Shown here piece after piece: positions 52,678 through 61,870 of a stretch of 64,000 bases of DNA. Origin of the DNA: Cyclobacteriaceae bacterium (GTDB taxonomy: Bacteria; Bacteroidota; Bacteroidia; Cytophagales; Cyclobacteriaceae). Both the position numbers and the translations under genes were made by a program. Where the stretch lies: positions 245,111 through 309,110 of the forward strand of contig JANQOR010000023.1 of the NCBI GenBank assembly GCA_028285685.1, given 5' to 3'. How positions within the stretch are numbered: position 1 is the first letter of the stretch; every line of letters starts with the position of its first letter. The notes under the pieces were generated by a model. That model had not been told where the DNA came from, searched no databases, and saw only the letters and a list, made by a program, of their open reading frames with translations.

Positions 52678-54327
52678 ATGAATACCAACAAGAAAATGAA
52701 GTTACCCATTGTATTTTCAATAATCATAGGACTTTGCAGTTGTCAGACAGAATCCGTTATCAATGAGCGTCTGCCCATCATGGGAGACCTTGATTTGGGG
52801 GACTATGCGGTTGGGTACAAAACCATCTTTACCTACGATGAAACAAGAAAGGGTCTACCATATTCCGATTGGGATGGGAACCTGACCCATAACCACAAGG
52901 TGGAACTGGGTCGTCAGTTTCAGATCAATGTCTGGTACCCGGCAGAGCATAGTTCAGGTGACCGAATCAACTATTCACACTATGTTAACCTAAGGGGCCG
53001 ACAAACAGATTTTGGAGAATCGGAGGAACAGAGCGCATTTGCTAGGCAGACGATGATTGACCAGACTCAGGGCCTTGGAAATGTCACCGTAGGAGTAATA
53101 GGAGGAACTAAGGAGGAGTTCACCAATGAGCACCTCGATAAGTTGCTCAAGCTAGAAGTTTATGGTCGACTCAATGCAACTCCAATCAATGGGAAATTTC
53201 CGGTAGTGGTATACCCAAACGGTGGCAGCCCGGCATTTCAAAGCATTACCTGTGAATACCTGGCAAGTCATGGATATGTAGTGGTAGCCTTTGTACCAAA
53301 GGGTCGGTTTTCTTCCGGAATGGAGATATCCACCATAGGGCTAGAAGTAGCAGTTGACGATTTCGAATTCGTATTAGAAAAGGTGAGCGAACAACCCAAT
53401 GTTGATATGGACAGGGTGTCTTTTTTAGCTAATGCTATCTCATCTTCTGTTGGTGCTGCTGCTGTCTCAAGAAACGACAAGATCAAAGCGCTGATCAGCC
53501 TGGAGGGAGGACTTCCAAGCGCATTTGAGCAAGGCCTGTTGAATGAATCGGTCTTTTATTTGCCAGAGAACATTACAGCTCCCATCTTAATCATTTATTC
53601 AGATCACCCATCTATTGATCCGGAATACACTTTTGAACTCAAATATTCTGACAGGTACTATGCGAGATTGTCTGGTATGTCAGAGTTCGTAATGCTCAAT
53701 TATGGGATGTTCGATGCTTTTGTTCCGAATATTCTGGGTAAGCATAAGGGGAACACTCAAAAAGGATTCGAAGAAGCACATCAGCTTGTATTGAGATTTC
53801 TAAACCAAAAAATCAAACCTGCCAGCCGTACAAGTACTCTGGCAGGCGGGGGTGAAACTGAGGAGCTCCTTGACGCTACCTACCTGAACACACGGACTGA
53901 GATTGACAGCACGTTTGTTTTAGAGGGACTCCCCACTCCACCAAACATTGCACTCCTGAAAGATCTATTTATGAAAGACGGATTTGATGAGATCGAAAGC
54001 ATCTATAAGGACTTAAAAGAGAATGGGAATCTCCAACCTTATTCGATGTCTTTCTACAAAGACTATCGGAGTTGGCTTGCCTGGCAGAAAGACGAAGATT
54101 ACAAGTACCGTCAGCGACTATATGCACTTGGATACGATAGCTATCCTGAATCCGCTCGAATGAATTACAACCTGGCCTATTACTCCATGCTGACAGGTCA
54201 AAATGAGAAGGCAATCAAACATTACAAAAAGGCCCTCTCTCTTGCTGACAATGATCCGGATCTTTCTGTAAGTGAGCGAGAAAATGTGATCAAGTATTCA
54301 AGGAGTGACCTAGAGGAACTAAACTGA
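52678..54327 (+). CDS. Alpha/beta hydrolase lipoprotein with TPR tail
   Basis: About 549 residues (ATG 52678; an ATG 27 bases upstream and another 18 bases downstream are alternatives), lipobox IIIGLCSC. The first 390 residues are a platelet-activating-factor-acetylhydrolase/dienelactone-hydrolase-like alpha/beta domain: strand FPVVVYPNGGSPAFQ and a nucleophile-region ANAISSSVG instead of GxSxG, so the Ser elbow is atypical. Residues about 490-540 form TPRs (MNYNLAYYSMLTGQNEKAIKHYKKAL in pieces). It diverges from PadR through the four-copy operator. Catalysis not certain. Confidence 0.75.
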   Translation: MNTNKKMKLPIVFSIIIGLCSCQTESVINERLPIMGDLDLGDYAVGYKTIFTYDETRKGLPYSDWDGNLTHNHKVELGRQFQINVWYPAEHSSGDRINYSHYVNLRGRQTDFGESEEQSAFARQTMIDQTQGLGNVTVGVIGGTKEEFTNEHLDKLLKLEVYGRLNATPINGKFPVVVYPNGGSPAFQSITCEYLASHGYVVVAFVPKGRFSSGMEISTIGLEVAVDDFEFVLEKVSEQPNVDMDRVSFLANAISSSVGAAAVSRNDKIKALISLEGGLPSAFEQGLLNESVFYLPENITAPILIIYSDHPSIDPEYTFELKYSDRYYARLSGMSEFVMLNYGMFDAFVPNILGKHKGNTQKGFEEAHQLVLRFLNQKIKPASRTSTLAGGGETEELLDATYLNTRTEIDSTFVLEGLPTPPNIALLKDLFMKDGFDEIESIYKDLKENGNLQPYSMSFYKDYRSWLAWQKDEDYKYRQRLYALGYDSYPESARMNYNLAYYSMLTGQNEKAIKHYKKALSLADNDPDLSVSERENVIKYSRSDLEELN

Positions 54328-54468
54328 TCCTGGACAGAAGAGAACGAGAGTTGTTAATGTGTCTGTAAAGGCCTGTCACTTGCATCAAGCTACACGAAGA
54401 TTATTGATACAAAGCGAGCGTATGCGGGTCAAAGCACCAGCGCGGAATGTTTTACGAGATTTCATATC

Positions 54469-54492
54469 CTTATCAGCTTACAGCCTGATAAG
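54469..54492. repeat. Hairpin in the 54328-54693 gap
   Basis: Arms CTTATCAG and CTGATAAG around an eight-base loop. The rest of the 366-base gap shows no credible ORF or operator. No T-run follows. Confidence 0.35.
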
Positions 54493-54693
54493 CTCGCATC
54501 AGCAGGGAGGGAAGGAAAGGGAATATGCGCGAATTGGTTTTGTAAATAGCAACCAATCCAATTGGCCATACCCTTCTTAGAGCGGTTCAGTCATCCATAG
54601 AGCAGTTTGAAAATTAAACGGCACACATCTACCACGTATTAGCGAAATTTTGAGGGAAACCTTCAAGCATTTCAACCGCAGAGACTGAAAAAC

Positions 54694-55947
54694 ATGAAAA
54701 ACAAAGCAGCACTACTTCTTCTGATTCTTTTCTTTTTTGCATGTAAAAACGTACCGAAAGAAGACCCTGACACATCAGTTACCACCGGTCCCAAATATGA
54801 AACGTACGGTTATTCAGGGTTTACCACGGAGGAGATTTACGCATTTCATAAACACATCTTCGAAGGGGGAAGGTGGACGGAATGGGGTGATAAGGAGCGG
54901 TACTATTATCTAAACTTCTCCGAAATCGAGAACCACACTCGCATACTCAGGTCAGATAAACCAAAAATCCTGAACGAAGCGCCAAGAGCTGATGTGAAAA
55001 ACTTTATTACCTCGACAGCTTTAAAGAAAGGTGGTGGGCTATCGCTGAACGACTATGTACAGCAGGTAGAAGTCAACGGGTTAATTATCATACACAAAGG
55101 CAAAATCATTTTTGAAGGTTATCCCAGGATGTTCCCGACCGATTTACATCTTAATTTGATACTGACACAGGTCTATGTCAGTACTTCAATTGCCATTTTG
55201 GAAGATAGAGGATTAATCGATGCCAGCAAACCGATTGATTACTACTTTGATGCCCTCAAAGGTTCAGGCTGGGAAGGGGTTCCAGTGGTAGATATTCTTT
55301 CCATGAGTTCTGGAATTGACGGCGGTCCGCAATTAGCCACCTATGAGGTGAGTTTCGACCAAATCAAAGATCTAAGTACCGCAACGTCAGCTATTCCTTC
55401 AGGAACGAAATTCCAATTTACAGGTGCCAATGCGGCCGTATTAGCACTGTTAGTTGAGAAAATGAGTGGTCTTCGATTTGACGATTTTCTGGAACAGGAA
55501 ATATGGAGAAAGATCGGGTCCGAATATAGTGCGTTACTGGGAATGAATAAGAATGGAACATCTGCTTCCTATGGCACCGGCTTGTCATCAACACTTCGAG
55601 ATCTTGGCCGGTTTGGTCTTGTTTTTACACCCAGTGGAAGGAAGGGACCCAATCCACTCATTTCTGATGCGTACTTATCTAAGATCCGTACGGCAAATGA
55701 AAATCTCTTAATGAAGTCACGCTTTGTAGATGAAATGAAATACAGTAGCTATCAATGGGATGAAGTCTATGAGGATGGCGACTTTTATAAGGGCGCACAT
55801 GGCGGTCAGGGTCTCTACATATCTCCATCAAGAGATTTGGTAATTGCCTACTACGGAACTGCTAATACTGACTTTGAAAGCAATGAACTCCGGATCATTT
55901 CCCGGCAGCTTGTCAAATCCGGACTCTTCGATCTTGAATCTGAATAA
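54694..55947 (+). CDS. Beta-lactamase-family lipoprotein, probable pseudoenzyme
   Basis: A 417-residue lipoprotein (ILFFFAC, Cys17). Fold and spacing fit beta-lactamase-family serine hydrolases (helix VSTSIAILEDRGLIDASKPIDYY, MSSGIDGG, GANAAVLALLVEKMSG, HGGQGLYISP). Where relatives carry SxxK before the STLIAIL helix (as in MSxTKSF) this protein has ILTQVY, so by alignment Ser is Ile156 and Lys is Gln159, and the YxN position is not Tyr. Only the KTG-equivalent HGG is kept. It may be a binding protein or decoy. Not a frameshift: the frame is intact. Confidence 0.8.
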   Translation: MKNKAALLLLILFFFACKNVPKEDPDTSVTTGPKYETYGYSGFTTEEIYAFHKHIFEGGRWTEWGDKERYYYLNFSEIENHTRILRSDKPKILNEAPRADVKNFITSTALKKGGGLSLNDYVQQVEVNGLIIIHKGKIIFEGYPRMFPTDLHLNLILTQVYVSTSIAILEDRGLIDASKPIDYYFDALKGSGWEGVPVVDILSMSSGIDGGPQLATYEVSFDQIKDLSTATSAIPSGTKFQFTGANAAVLALLVEKMSGLRFDDFLEQEIWRKIGSEYSALLGMNKNGTSASYGTGLSSTLRDLGRFGLVFTPSGRKGPNPLISDAYLSKIRTANENLLMKSRFVDEMKYSSYQWDEVYEDGDFYKGAHGGQGLYISPSRDLVIAYYGTANTDFESNELRIISRQLVKSGLFDLESE

Positions 55948-56341
55948 TACAGCTCGTTCGAACAGCCTCAAACGCTCAATACCCCATTCTGTTATAGGCA
56001 ATATTCGGAGTTAGGCGCTTCGCTGGCACAAACATCTTACTGTTGCTATGGAGTAGCATTCCCACTTTTAGGTTTTTTTACTAAAAAACTGGACTGTCTC
56101 ACCAAACGAGGGTTTTACTAATATTTATGTAATGGGCCACCAAATACGCTCAAGAGGTATGTCCAGCCTAAATTTGATTGAATCTATTTTTCCAATCTAA
56201 AATTTAGAAAACAGGGATGGAAAGCTGAATGGATTTTCACGAGAACGAACCGGATAATAGTCTTAAGTATCTCAAATCAATTACTTAGACAAGTGGATCT
56301 CATAAATTCAAATCATTTAAATTTCTTAATAGATTTAGCCA
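55948..56341. other. Intergenic region with partial repeat and flanking direct repeat
   Basis: The 394 bases hold a short segment like the dispersed repeat core near 56061 (CCCACTTTTAGGTTTTTTTA followed by CTAAAAAA, versus CCCACTTTTGGGTATTTTTC followed by TAAAAAA in copy A), then the 16-base direct repeat GTCTCACCAAACGAGG at 56096-56111. No ORF is supported. Confidence 0.45.
56096..56111. repeat. 16-bp direct repeat, left copy
   Basis: GTCTCACCAAACGAGG, identical to 57802-57817; the pair brackets the orphan gene at 56342-57661. Contains the CACMAAACGAGG core also seen at 34089 and 49321. Confidence 0.6.
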
Positions 56342-57661
56342 ATGAGAAAACTTCGTTCATGGACATTCCTTTCGATAGGGTTTTTGGTATTATGGTTCCT
56401 ACTTCAGCAAATATTTCAATTTTCATCTGGTGTGCCGGATACTACAATTTTTTTAAGTTTCTTCTGCGCATTGATCATTTCAGCTCTGATTAATAAAATC
56501 TATTTGCAAAGAGAAGAACTCTCTACCCTTCATGAAGAATCTCAGATTGCAAGGAATATGAATGAGAAATTTGTAGAAACGCAAGAAAAATTAGTTTCTC
56601 TTCAAGAGAAGCAGATCCTGCTTCATGAGAAAAACAGGAAGAAAGAGATCAAACCATTTTTGGTCTTTGAAGGTATTGATTGGACAGAGGGAAATAAATC
56701 CGTTCTAGTTAAGATAAAAATATTATTTAATCCTCTCATCATAAATAACGTGTCATTTGATGGGAATGATGGATTAAGATGTGTTGATTCCAGCAAAGTT
56801 TTGGGCAATTTGTATAGCGCCAATGATGAATTTGAATTAGCTATTACAAACAGTAAGGATTCAAGTGATCTTACTATAAGGATTCATTTCGAAGACATTG
56901 ATGGCAATAACTATTCTCAGGTTATTGAATTGAAAGAAGGTGAGACATCAGTAATTAATCTAGGATTACTTTCCGATAACGATATTGTAACTGCACCAAG
57001 GGGAGAAAATCTAAATATAGATACTATTCAAGGTGAGGCTGTCAAGCCGAGTCCAGAAGTTGATCAATTTAAAACAGACCTTCCTCCTGGACCGAAAGGA
57101 TGGAGGAGGTTCTTTAAAAAAAAACATGACATTACGAATTATGTAACAGATGATTGCTTTGCATGTCGGTACTCTAGGCCAGTTCTTATTTCTTGGGTGA
57201 GCATCTTGGTTACGGGATTCTTGGTTTTAATTATAATGTTGCTTTTTGAAGTTTTTGATAACCTCAATCAAATAACTTATAAGGATAGACCAATTGCTGA
57301 GACAGTAGTGATCTATTCAATTCTTTTACCATTTGCTATGCATAAGTTTATACAACAGCTTAGATATGAGAAACCTGTTCTTATTCTTAATAGATCAGGG
57401 ATTGCATCTATAGAATTCAACTTCTTAAACTGGGCTGACATAATGAAAATTGAAATTAAGGTTAGGGTACATAGTGGTAGTGTTCTTCGCCTTACAATGA
57501 ATGATGAAAAATCATCTGTGAAAGAATGCAAAATTGGATATTTGAATGCCAGTATTACTAAGCTCAAAAGACAACTAGCCAAGTACTCAAATATGAGATC
57601 TGAAACAAAAAGAATATTAGAAATACACAAAGCGTTAGTGGATAAGGTTATTGGTTCTTAA
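56342..57661 (+). CDS. AT-rich orphan membrane protein
   Basis: A 439-residue product. Two N-terminal membrane helices (about 8-26, 36-50), a coiled-coil linker (about 52-110), a beta-rich cytoplasmic or periplasmic domain (about 112-240), two further helices near 280-300 and 325-345, and a basic beta-alpha C-terminal domain (about 355-430; PH-like in pattern). No catalytic motif found. The gene is visibly more AT-rich than neighbours and is enclosed by exact 16-bp direct repeats, suggesting acquisition or insertion. Not like a known family by eye. Confidence 0.65.
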   Translation: MRKLRSWTFLSIGFLVLWFLLQQIFQFSSGVPDTTIFLSFFCALIISALINKIYLQREELSTLHEESQIARNMNEKFVETQEKLVSLQEKQILLHEKNRKKEIKPFLVFEGIDWTEGNKSVLVKIKILFNPLIINNVSFDGNDGLRCVDSSKVLGNLYSANDEFELAITNSKDSSDLTIRIHFEDIDGNNYSQVIELKEGETSVINLGLLSDNDIVTAPRGENLNIDTIQGEAVKPSPEVDQFKTDLPPGPKGWRRFFKKKHDITNYVTDDCFACRYSRPVLISWVSILVTGFLVLIIMLLFEVFDNLNQITYKDRPIAETVVIYSILLPFAMHKFIQQLRYEKPVLILNRSGIASIEFNFLNWADIMKIEIKVRVHSGSVLRLTMNDEKSSVKECKIGYLNASITKLKRQLAKYSNMRSETKRILEIHKALVDKVIGS

Positions 57662-57801
57662 AGTGGTGGGAAAGTGATTGAATGAACATGTTCTTCGATC
57701 CACTTCGAAAAACAATTAGTTAATCGGTGGTTTCTTGCTTCACAACTAGGCCTTAGTTGGTTCGAGTTGGAGAGTATCTTTTTAAGGTATGGGATTGATG
57801 A

Positions 57802-57817
57802 GTCTCACCAAACGAGG
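57802..57817. repeat. 16-bp direct repeat, right copy
   Basis: GTCTCACCAAACGAGG, identical to 56096-56111 at 1706 bp distance, just before the convergent 57828 gene end. Confidence 0.6.
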
Positions 57818-57827
57818 ATTGAGTTAA

Positions 57828-58706
57828 CTAAATTTTCTTATAAAGACCAAAGGTGACCGGAGCAGCGAAACCGATGTAGTTGGCGTCTAAGGCTCCACCC
57901 GAAGAAAAGTTAAATCCAAGCTGATTTTCTGTTTCGTAAGCCACCCCAAACCCAAACCCTACCCATTCTTGGTCATTGGGACTCAAGCCGGTTTGAAGCA
58001 ACGTTCCGCTATCATATGATCCGTTTTTGAGCGATTTTCTGATGTCCAAGGTGAGTCGTACCCAAAAGGCTCTTCCAAATCGGCGACCTCCTTCAATATG
58101 CTGTCGGAAATAGTCACTAAAGTCATTGGATGTTTTCGTAAATCCGGCATCCACAAAAGCATAGCCTCTATCTCCCACGCTCCCTCCGGCATGCCCAAAG
58201 ATTCCTACGGCATTGTAATCGTAGCCAGTCACCAGGCCCCTACTCAGATCCTTACTTACCGTATTGAAGATGGTTTGCAGGGAGGTAGCTACCTTAATCC
58301 GCTTGTCAACTAGTTGATGCTTAAGCGCAAGTTCCACATTACTCAAGCCAAACAATGATCCTTCTTGCAAAGGGATCGGACTGTCAACCAACCCCGTTTC
58401 TTCCCCTGTTGAGACAAACCGCACAGGAATTTTGGCGATCATATTCCATTTTTCGCTCAATCCATACTCAAAATATGCGTTGATGTCCGTAGTAGTCACT
58501 TCGCGGCTTAGGTCGACTGTTTCGGTTCGTTTTCCAACCACGACGGATTCGTACGGAAAGGCTAGAAAGGTTGCTTGAAGCTGAAAGAATCCCTTGCCTT
58601 TTTTGTACAGCCATGGGCTTTGCGCGTCGACCGCTAGCATGCCGAAACACATTCCGATAAAAATCGCGAAAGTCTTCACGTCAATAGTTTTTGTTGATCT
58701 ATTCAT
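57828..58706 (-). CDS. Predicted outer-membrane beta-barrel protein
   Basis: A 292-residue protein with a signal peptide (about 10-29, FGMLAVDAQ). The mature part alternates aromatic-flanked strands and Gly/Asn turns and ends in APVTFGLYKKI. No lipobox or enzyme motif. The pattern fits a 12-strand outer-membrane channel or transporter-like protein. Its start overlaps the preceding membrane gene by eight bases, so it is co-translated. Confidence 0.65.
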   Translation of the reverse strand: MNRSTKTIDVKTFAIFIGMCFGMLAVDAQSPWLYKKGKGFFQLQATFLAFPYESVVVGKRTETVDLSREVTTTDINAYFEYGLSEKWNMIAKIPVRFVSTGEETGLVDSPIPLQEGSLFGLSNVELALKHQLVDKRIKVATSLQTIFNTVSKDLSRGLVTGYDYNAVGIFGHAGGSVGDRGYAFVDAGFTKTSNDFSDYFRQHIEGGRRFGRAFWVRLTLDIRKSLKNGSYDSGTLLQTGLSPNDQEWVGFGFGVAYETENQLGFNFSSGGALDANYIGFAAPVTFGLYKKI

Positions 58707-59094
58707 TGTTAGCAGAATTTTTTGAAAGAATCTTATGTGCTCCCATTAAAATGAATGCCATCAACAGGGAAATCAGAATCCCACCTACGAGGACACCTTT
58801 GTCGAAACCGTCAGCCACCAAGCTGACGATTCTACCTACGGTCCAGCTCAATAAGATCAGAGCTGCGGGATGTAGAAGGTTTGGTTTTGACTTAATAACA
58901 GCCACGAGCGTAAGGATTGCAGTTGCGGCCATGGAGCCACCGATGAGTCCTCTTACTGTACTCATACCAAACGCATTGTTTGCGGTGATAGACGAATGGC
59001 CCATGACTACTTCGGGCGCAAACATAAAAGCGAGTCCATTGGCCAGTATAAACAGACCGACCAATCCGACTAAAAGTTTAATTGCAATTTTCAT
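58699..59094 (-). CDS. Small four-helix membrane protein (DUF4345-like pattern)
   Basis: A 131-residue product from the ATG at 59094, giving an ATGA overlap with the upstream gene; the ATG at 59124 would give a 34-base overlap. Four hydrophobic segments (about 5-25, 45-62, 68-85, 105-122) and an intervening FAPEVVMGHSSI loop resemble small inner-membrane DUF4345-type proteins. Function unknown. Confidence 0.68.
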   Translation of the reverse strand: MKIAIKLLVGLVGLFILANGLAFMFAPEVVMGHSSITANNAFGMSTVRGLIGGSMAATAILTLVAVIKSKPNLLHPAALILLSWTVGRIVSLVADGFDKGVLVGGILISLLMAFILMGAHKILSKNSANNE

Positions 59095-59477
59095 AGTGTT
59101 TGTTTTTTGATTCGAATAAAACATAAGATGAATGCGACGGTGTGCAAAATCGAAGAAGTGCCCACCACGAAATAGAGTCGAGTGGGTGTCCCTTCTACTC
59201 TGAAGAAATCAATAAAATCGAGGTATTCACGGACCAAGGATCCAAGCAACGCAATGGCGATCACCTCCGAATTCCTAAAAAATGTCACAGCTACCAAGGC
59301 TGTAATGCCGAGCCCAAGCTCTCTTGCAGACCACGAGTACATGATCTTAATTCCCCCTGGAATAAACTGCGGGTGCGATTCAGGAGCAAAATATCCGAGT
59401 ATTCCCAAGGCTGTAGCAATCAACCCTGTCAGTACGGTGATTACAATGGAGAACCTCGGAGCGTCTGAGTAATTCAT
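59091..59477 (-). CDS. Small four-helix membrane protein (DUF4267-like pattern)
   Basis: A 128-residue product with four hydrophobic helices and an SARELGLGITALVAV motif in helix 2 typical of DUF4267-type proteins. It heads the three-gene unit with the 58699 and 57828 genes, with overlaps of 4 and 8 bases. It is separated from the AraC gene by 84 bases on the same strand. Function unknown. Confidence 0.7.
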   Translation of the reverse strand: MNYSDAPRFSIVITVLTGLIATALGILGYFAPESHPQFIPGGIKIMYSWSARELGLGITALVAVTFFRNSEVIAIALLGSLVREYLDFIDFFRVEGTPTRLYFVVGTSSILHTVAFILCFIRIKKQTL

Positions 59478-59561
59478 AGTTCTTAATCTTTACTCAGACA
59501 AAATTCCTAGTAGCTGGTCATCAAGACTTGGAATTTTTGGTCAAAATCTGGTGGTATTAAG

Positions 59562-60374
59562 TCAAACTGATTCTCGAAACGCTCGAGGAGACTTTTGGAA
59601 CGACGAACTAAAGGATTTGGAGAAATGCGCGGCATCTTCAAAACCGCAATGGTAAGCGATTTCGGCAATACCTAGCTCTGTTTTTTCCAGGAGTGATTTT
59701 CCTTTTTCAAGTCGCTTGGATAGGATGTACTGCTTAGGACTTGTGTCGAAGATAGACTTGAACTTTCGCTGAAAGGACGAAACACTCAAGCCACACAAAA
59801 AAGCTAACTCCTCAAGTTTGAGGTTTGCATACAGGTTGGAGTGAATCACTTCCTGGAATTGGTAACTCGGCGTCTGGAATAGCTGCCTCAGGGTGGCATT
59901 GACTTGTTGATCGCCAAGTGAAACCAGCAAATGAATCAATTCCCGAATTTTGAGTTTGATTAACTCTTCTGTCAGGATTTTTGGCTGATCAAAGTATCTG
60001 AGCAGGTCCAACACAAACCCGGACAGCAACTCGTTCGATCCAATGTTTACCAATGGACTTACTGGAGCAGTACCTAAGTCCTGCAGTTCTTCTGGTAGGT
60101 TCCCATCGTAGATGAGGTTCAACACTTCTGGGAAAAATTGAAAGATGATGATTTCGCTTTTCGAGCCGTCTTCGTTTACGTTCCAATGATTGACAAATTG
60201 ATCACATTTCATGATCATGCAGTCACCGGATGAAAGTTCGATTGATTCAGTGGGGGAATGCAGCCTGGAGTTCCCGTTGACCACATAGACAAAACGCGCC
60301 TCGTTGGTCAAAGGTGAATTGGCCTTAAAGGGAGGAGTGAATATGGCTCTTCCAAATACTGTTTTCCCAGCCAA
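59562..60374 (-). CDS. AraC-family transcriptional regulator
   Basis: About 270 residues with an N-terminal cupin-type sensor region (FVYVVNGNSRLHSPTESIELSSGD) and a C-terminal AraC HTH (about 170-268; LEELAFLCGLSVSSFQRKFK, IAEIAYHCGFEDAAHFSKSF). The start is a TTG; the upstream in-frame codons run to a stop without an ATG, so initiation at another non-ATG codon is possible. It is upstream of and co-oriented with the membrane operon and likely regulates it. Confidence 0.82.
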   Translation of the reverse strand: MAGKTVFGRAIFTPPFKANSPLTNEARFVYVVNGNSRLHSPTESIELSSGDCMIMKCDQFVNHWNVNEDGSKSEIIIFQFFPEVLNLIYDGNLPEELQDLGTAPVSPLVNIGSNELLSGFVLDLLRYFDQPKILTEELIKLKIRELIHLLVSLGDQQVNATLRQLFQTPSYQFQEVIHSNLYANLKLEELAFLCGLSVSSFQRKFKSIFDTSPKQYILSKRLEKGKSLLEKTELGIAEIAYHCGFEDAAHFSKSFSSSFQKSPRAFRESV

Positions 60375-60545
60375 ATTGAAAGGTTGCTGCTTGATGACGA
60401 ATTCGTTTTACGTGCGACTAAATATAGTTCAACCTGAGCTTTGTGATTTCTTTCAACTTCTATGCAGTACACAAAGAATCGGGTATCAGTATGAGTAAGT
60501 GTCCGTTTTTTTTTGGCTTATGTTTAATCTCTTTTGAATTATGGT

Positions 60546-61649
60546 CTAACTCTTTCCTTCAACTCCCTTTACCTTAAGGTAGATTTCTTTCACTTTTGAT
60601 ACGATTTCTCGGAAATCAACATCGGCTAATGTTATGGGATAGGTTTGATAGGTTGGGGTGCCTGATGGAATAGGTTCTTTGTGAGGTCTAGCTTCAAACT
60701 GCTGCATAGAATTTGTCTTATCGACTGGAAGCCCAATGTATTTAAAACCCGGTTCTGGTTTTTCATAAAACAAGCGATTATCAACCCAGCAGTGATAGGC
60801 CATCCCTCCGCCTGCGCTACCAATTGGGGGTGCAACGTCATGTACGGCAACTAGCTGATCATCCACATAGTAGTGGACTTGGTTTTCACTCCAGATAATC
60901 TGGTAGTCATTCCATTGGTAGAAATTCACAAAATCATCTTCTTTGATCAGAACAGATATACGAATTCCATCAGAAGCCATAGTCATTACAATAGGAATTA
61001 CAAGAGGGAGTTGACTATTATCAAGGTTGTCTGACAAATCCCATTGAACTCCGAATTCCCAAAACCACGCGCAATAAATTGGTTTCGCCGGGAGCATTAT
61101 TGTATTCCAAAAGCCCCAGCCTCGAGTCCCAAAGGTGCAACCATCTGTCTTTATTCTCATTTTGATGCTATATGGAACAGTACTTGAAGGGTAATATGGT
61201 GTATTCTTTGTACCAGGTTTATCAAACTTGTTAGACAAATACAAAGCACCTTCGTCTGCCAATGAGTCGGTCATTTTGTATGGTACAAGAACATTTTTTA
61301 AGCGGCCATTTGGGAATGGGGTATTACTTGGAGGTTGCATAGACGACTTAGATTTTTTTCCTTGAATATTTGCATTGTTAAAAATCTCAGCATCTAGACC
61401 GTTATCCCCGACATTAGGCACGTTCCCCTTGATTGTCACCTGACTACACAAGGCCTTCGGATTTTTCTTATCGTTTGCCGGGATGCGATACTGGAAGCTT
61501 ACCCATTCGTCAACGGGCATAGAAATCTGAGGGTAAATTTCCCAAAACCAGTTGTTAAAATTATTTGATGCTGCTGAACTTGGAGGGGCCATGTATTGAA
61601 AGTCATCGGTATATGACCCTTGCTGGTAATCATCTTCTGAGTTGCTCAT
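60546..61649 (-). CDS. Concanavalin/GH16-like protein without export signal
   Basis: A 367-residue protein. Segments such as SFQYRIPANDK, GWGFWNTIMLPAKPIYCAWFWEFG and YQIIWSENQVHYYVDDQLVAVHD fit a jelly-roll lectin/laminarinase (GH16-like) pattern. The GH16 catalytic ExDxE motif is absent and there is no signal peptide, so binding rather than hydrolysis is more likely. Monocistronic. Confidence is limited to the fold. Confidence 0.55.
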   Translation of the reverse strand: MSNSEDDYQQGSYTDDFQYMAPPSSAASNNFNNWFWEIYPQISMPVDEWVSFQYRIPANDKKNPKALCSQVTIKGNVPNVGDNGLDAEIFNNANIQGKKSKSSMQPPSNTPFPNGRLKNVLVPYKMTDSLADEGALYLSNKFDKPGTKNTPYYPSSTVPYSIKMRIKTDGCTFGTRGWGFWNTIMLPAKPIYCAWFWEFGVQWDLSDNLDNSQLPLVIPIVMTMASDGIRISVLIKEDDFVNFYQWNDYQIIWSENQVHYYVDDQLVAVHDVAPPIGSAGGGMAYHCWVDNRLFYEKPEPGFKYIGLPVDKTNSMQQFEARPHKEPIPSGTPTYQTYPITLADVDFREIVSKVKEIYLKVKGVEGKS

Positions 61650-61870
61650 TTTTATCTCTTAGTTCGAATTACTGTCAAAAATCTAATTAGGGTCAAACTC
61701 GCTCAGATATTAAGATTGTGCCGAGGATATCTACCCAATATGAAAGATAACTGATTTTTATTTTTAATCTATGTAGCACAGAACGATTCGCTCTCGATTC
61801 TTTTTCCAAAAAAGTTTTGTCACACACATCATTTGAAATTGTCTAAGCATTCAAACAGACAAAAAAGGAA

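Noticed and set aside
56010-56025. GTTAGGC that resembles an integron attC core
   Set aside because: Only one core is visible, without the partner 7-base core or an integrase; the 16-bp direct repeats do not look like attC ends.
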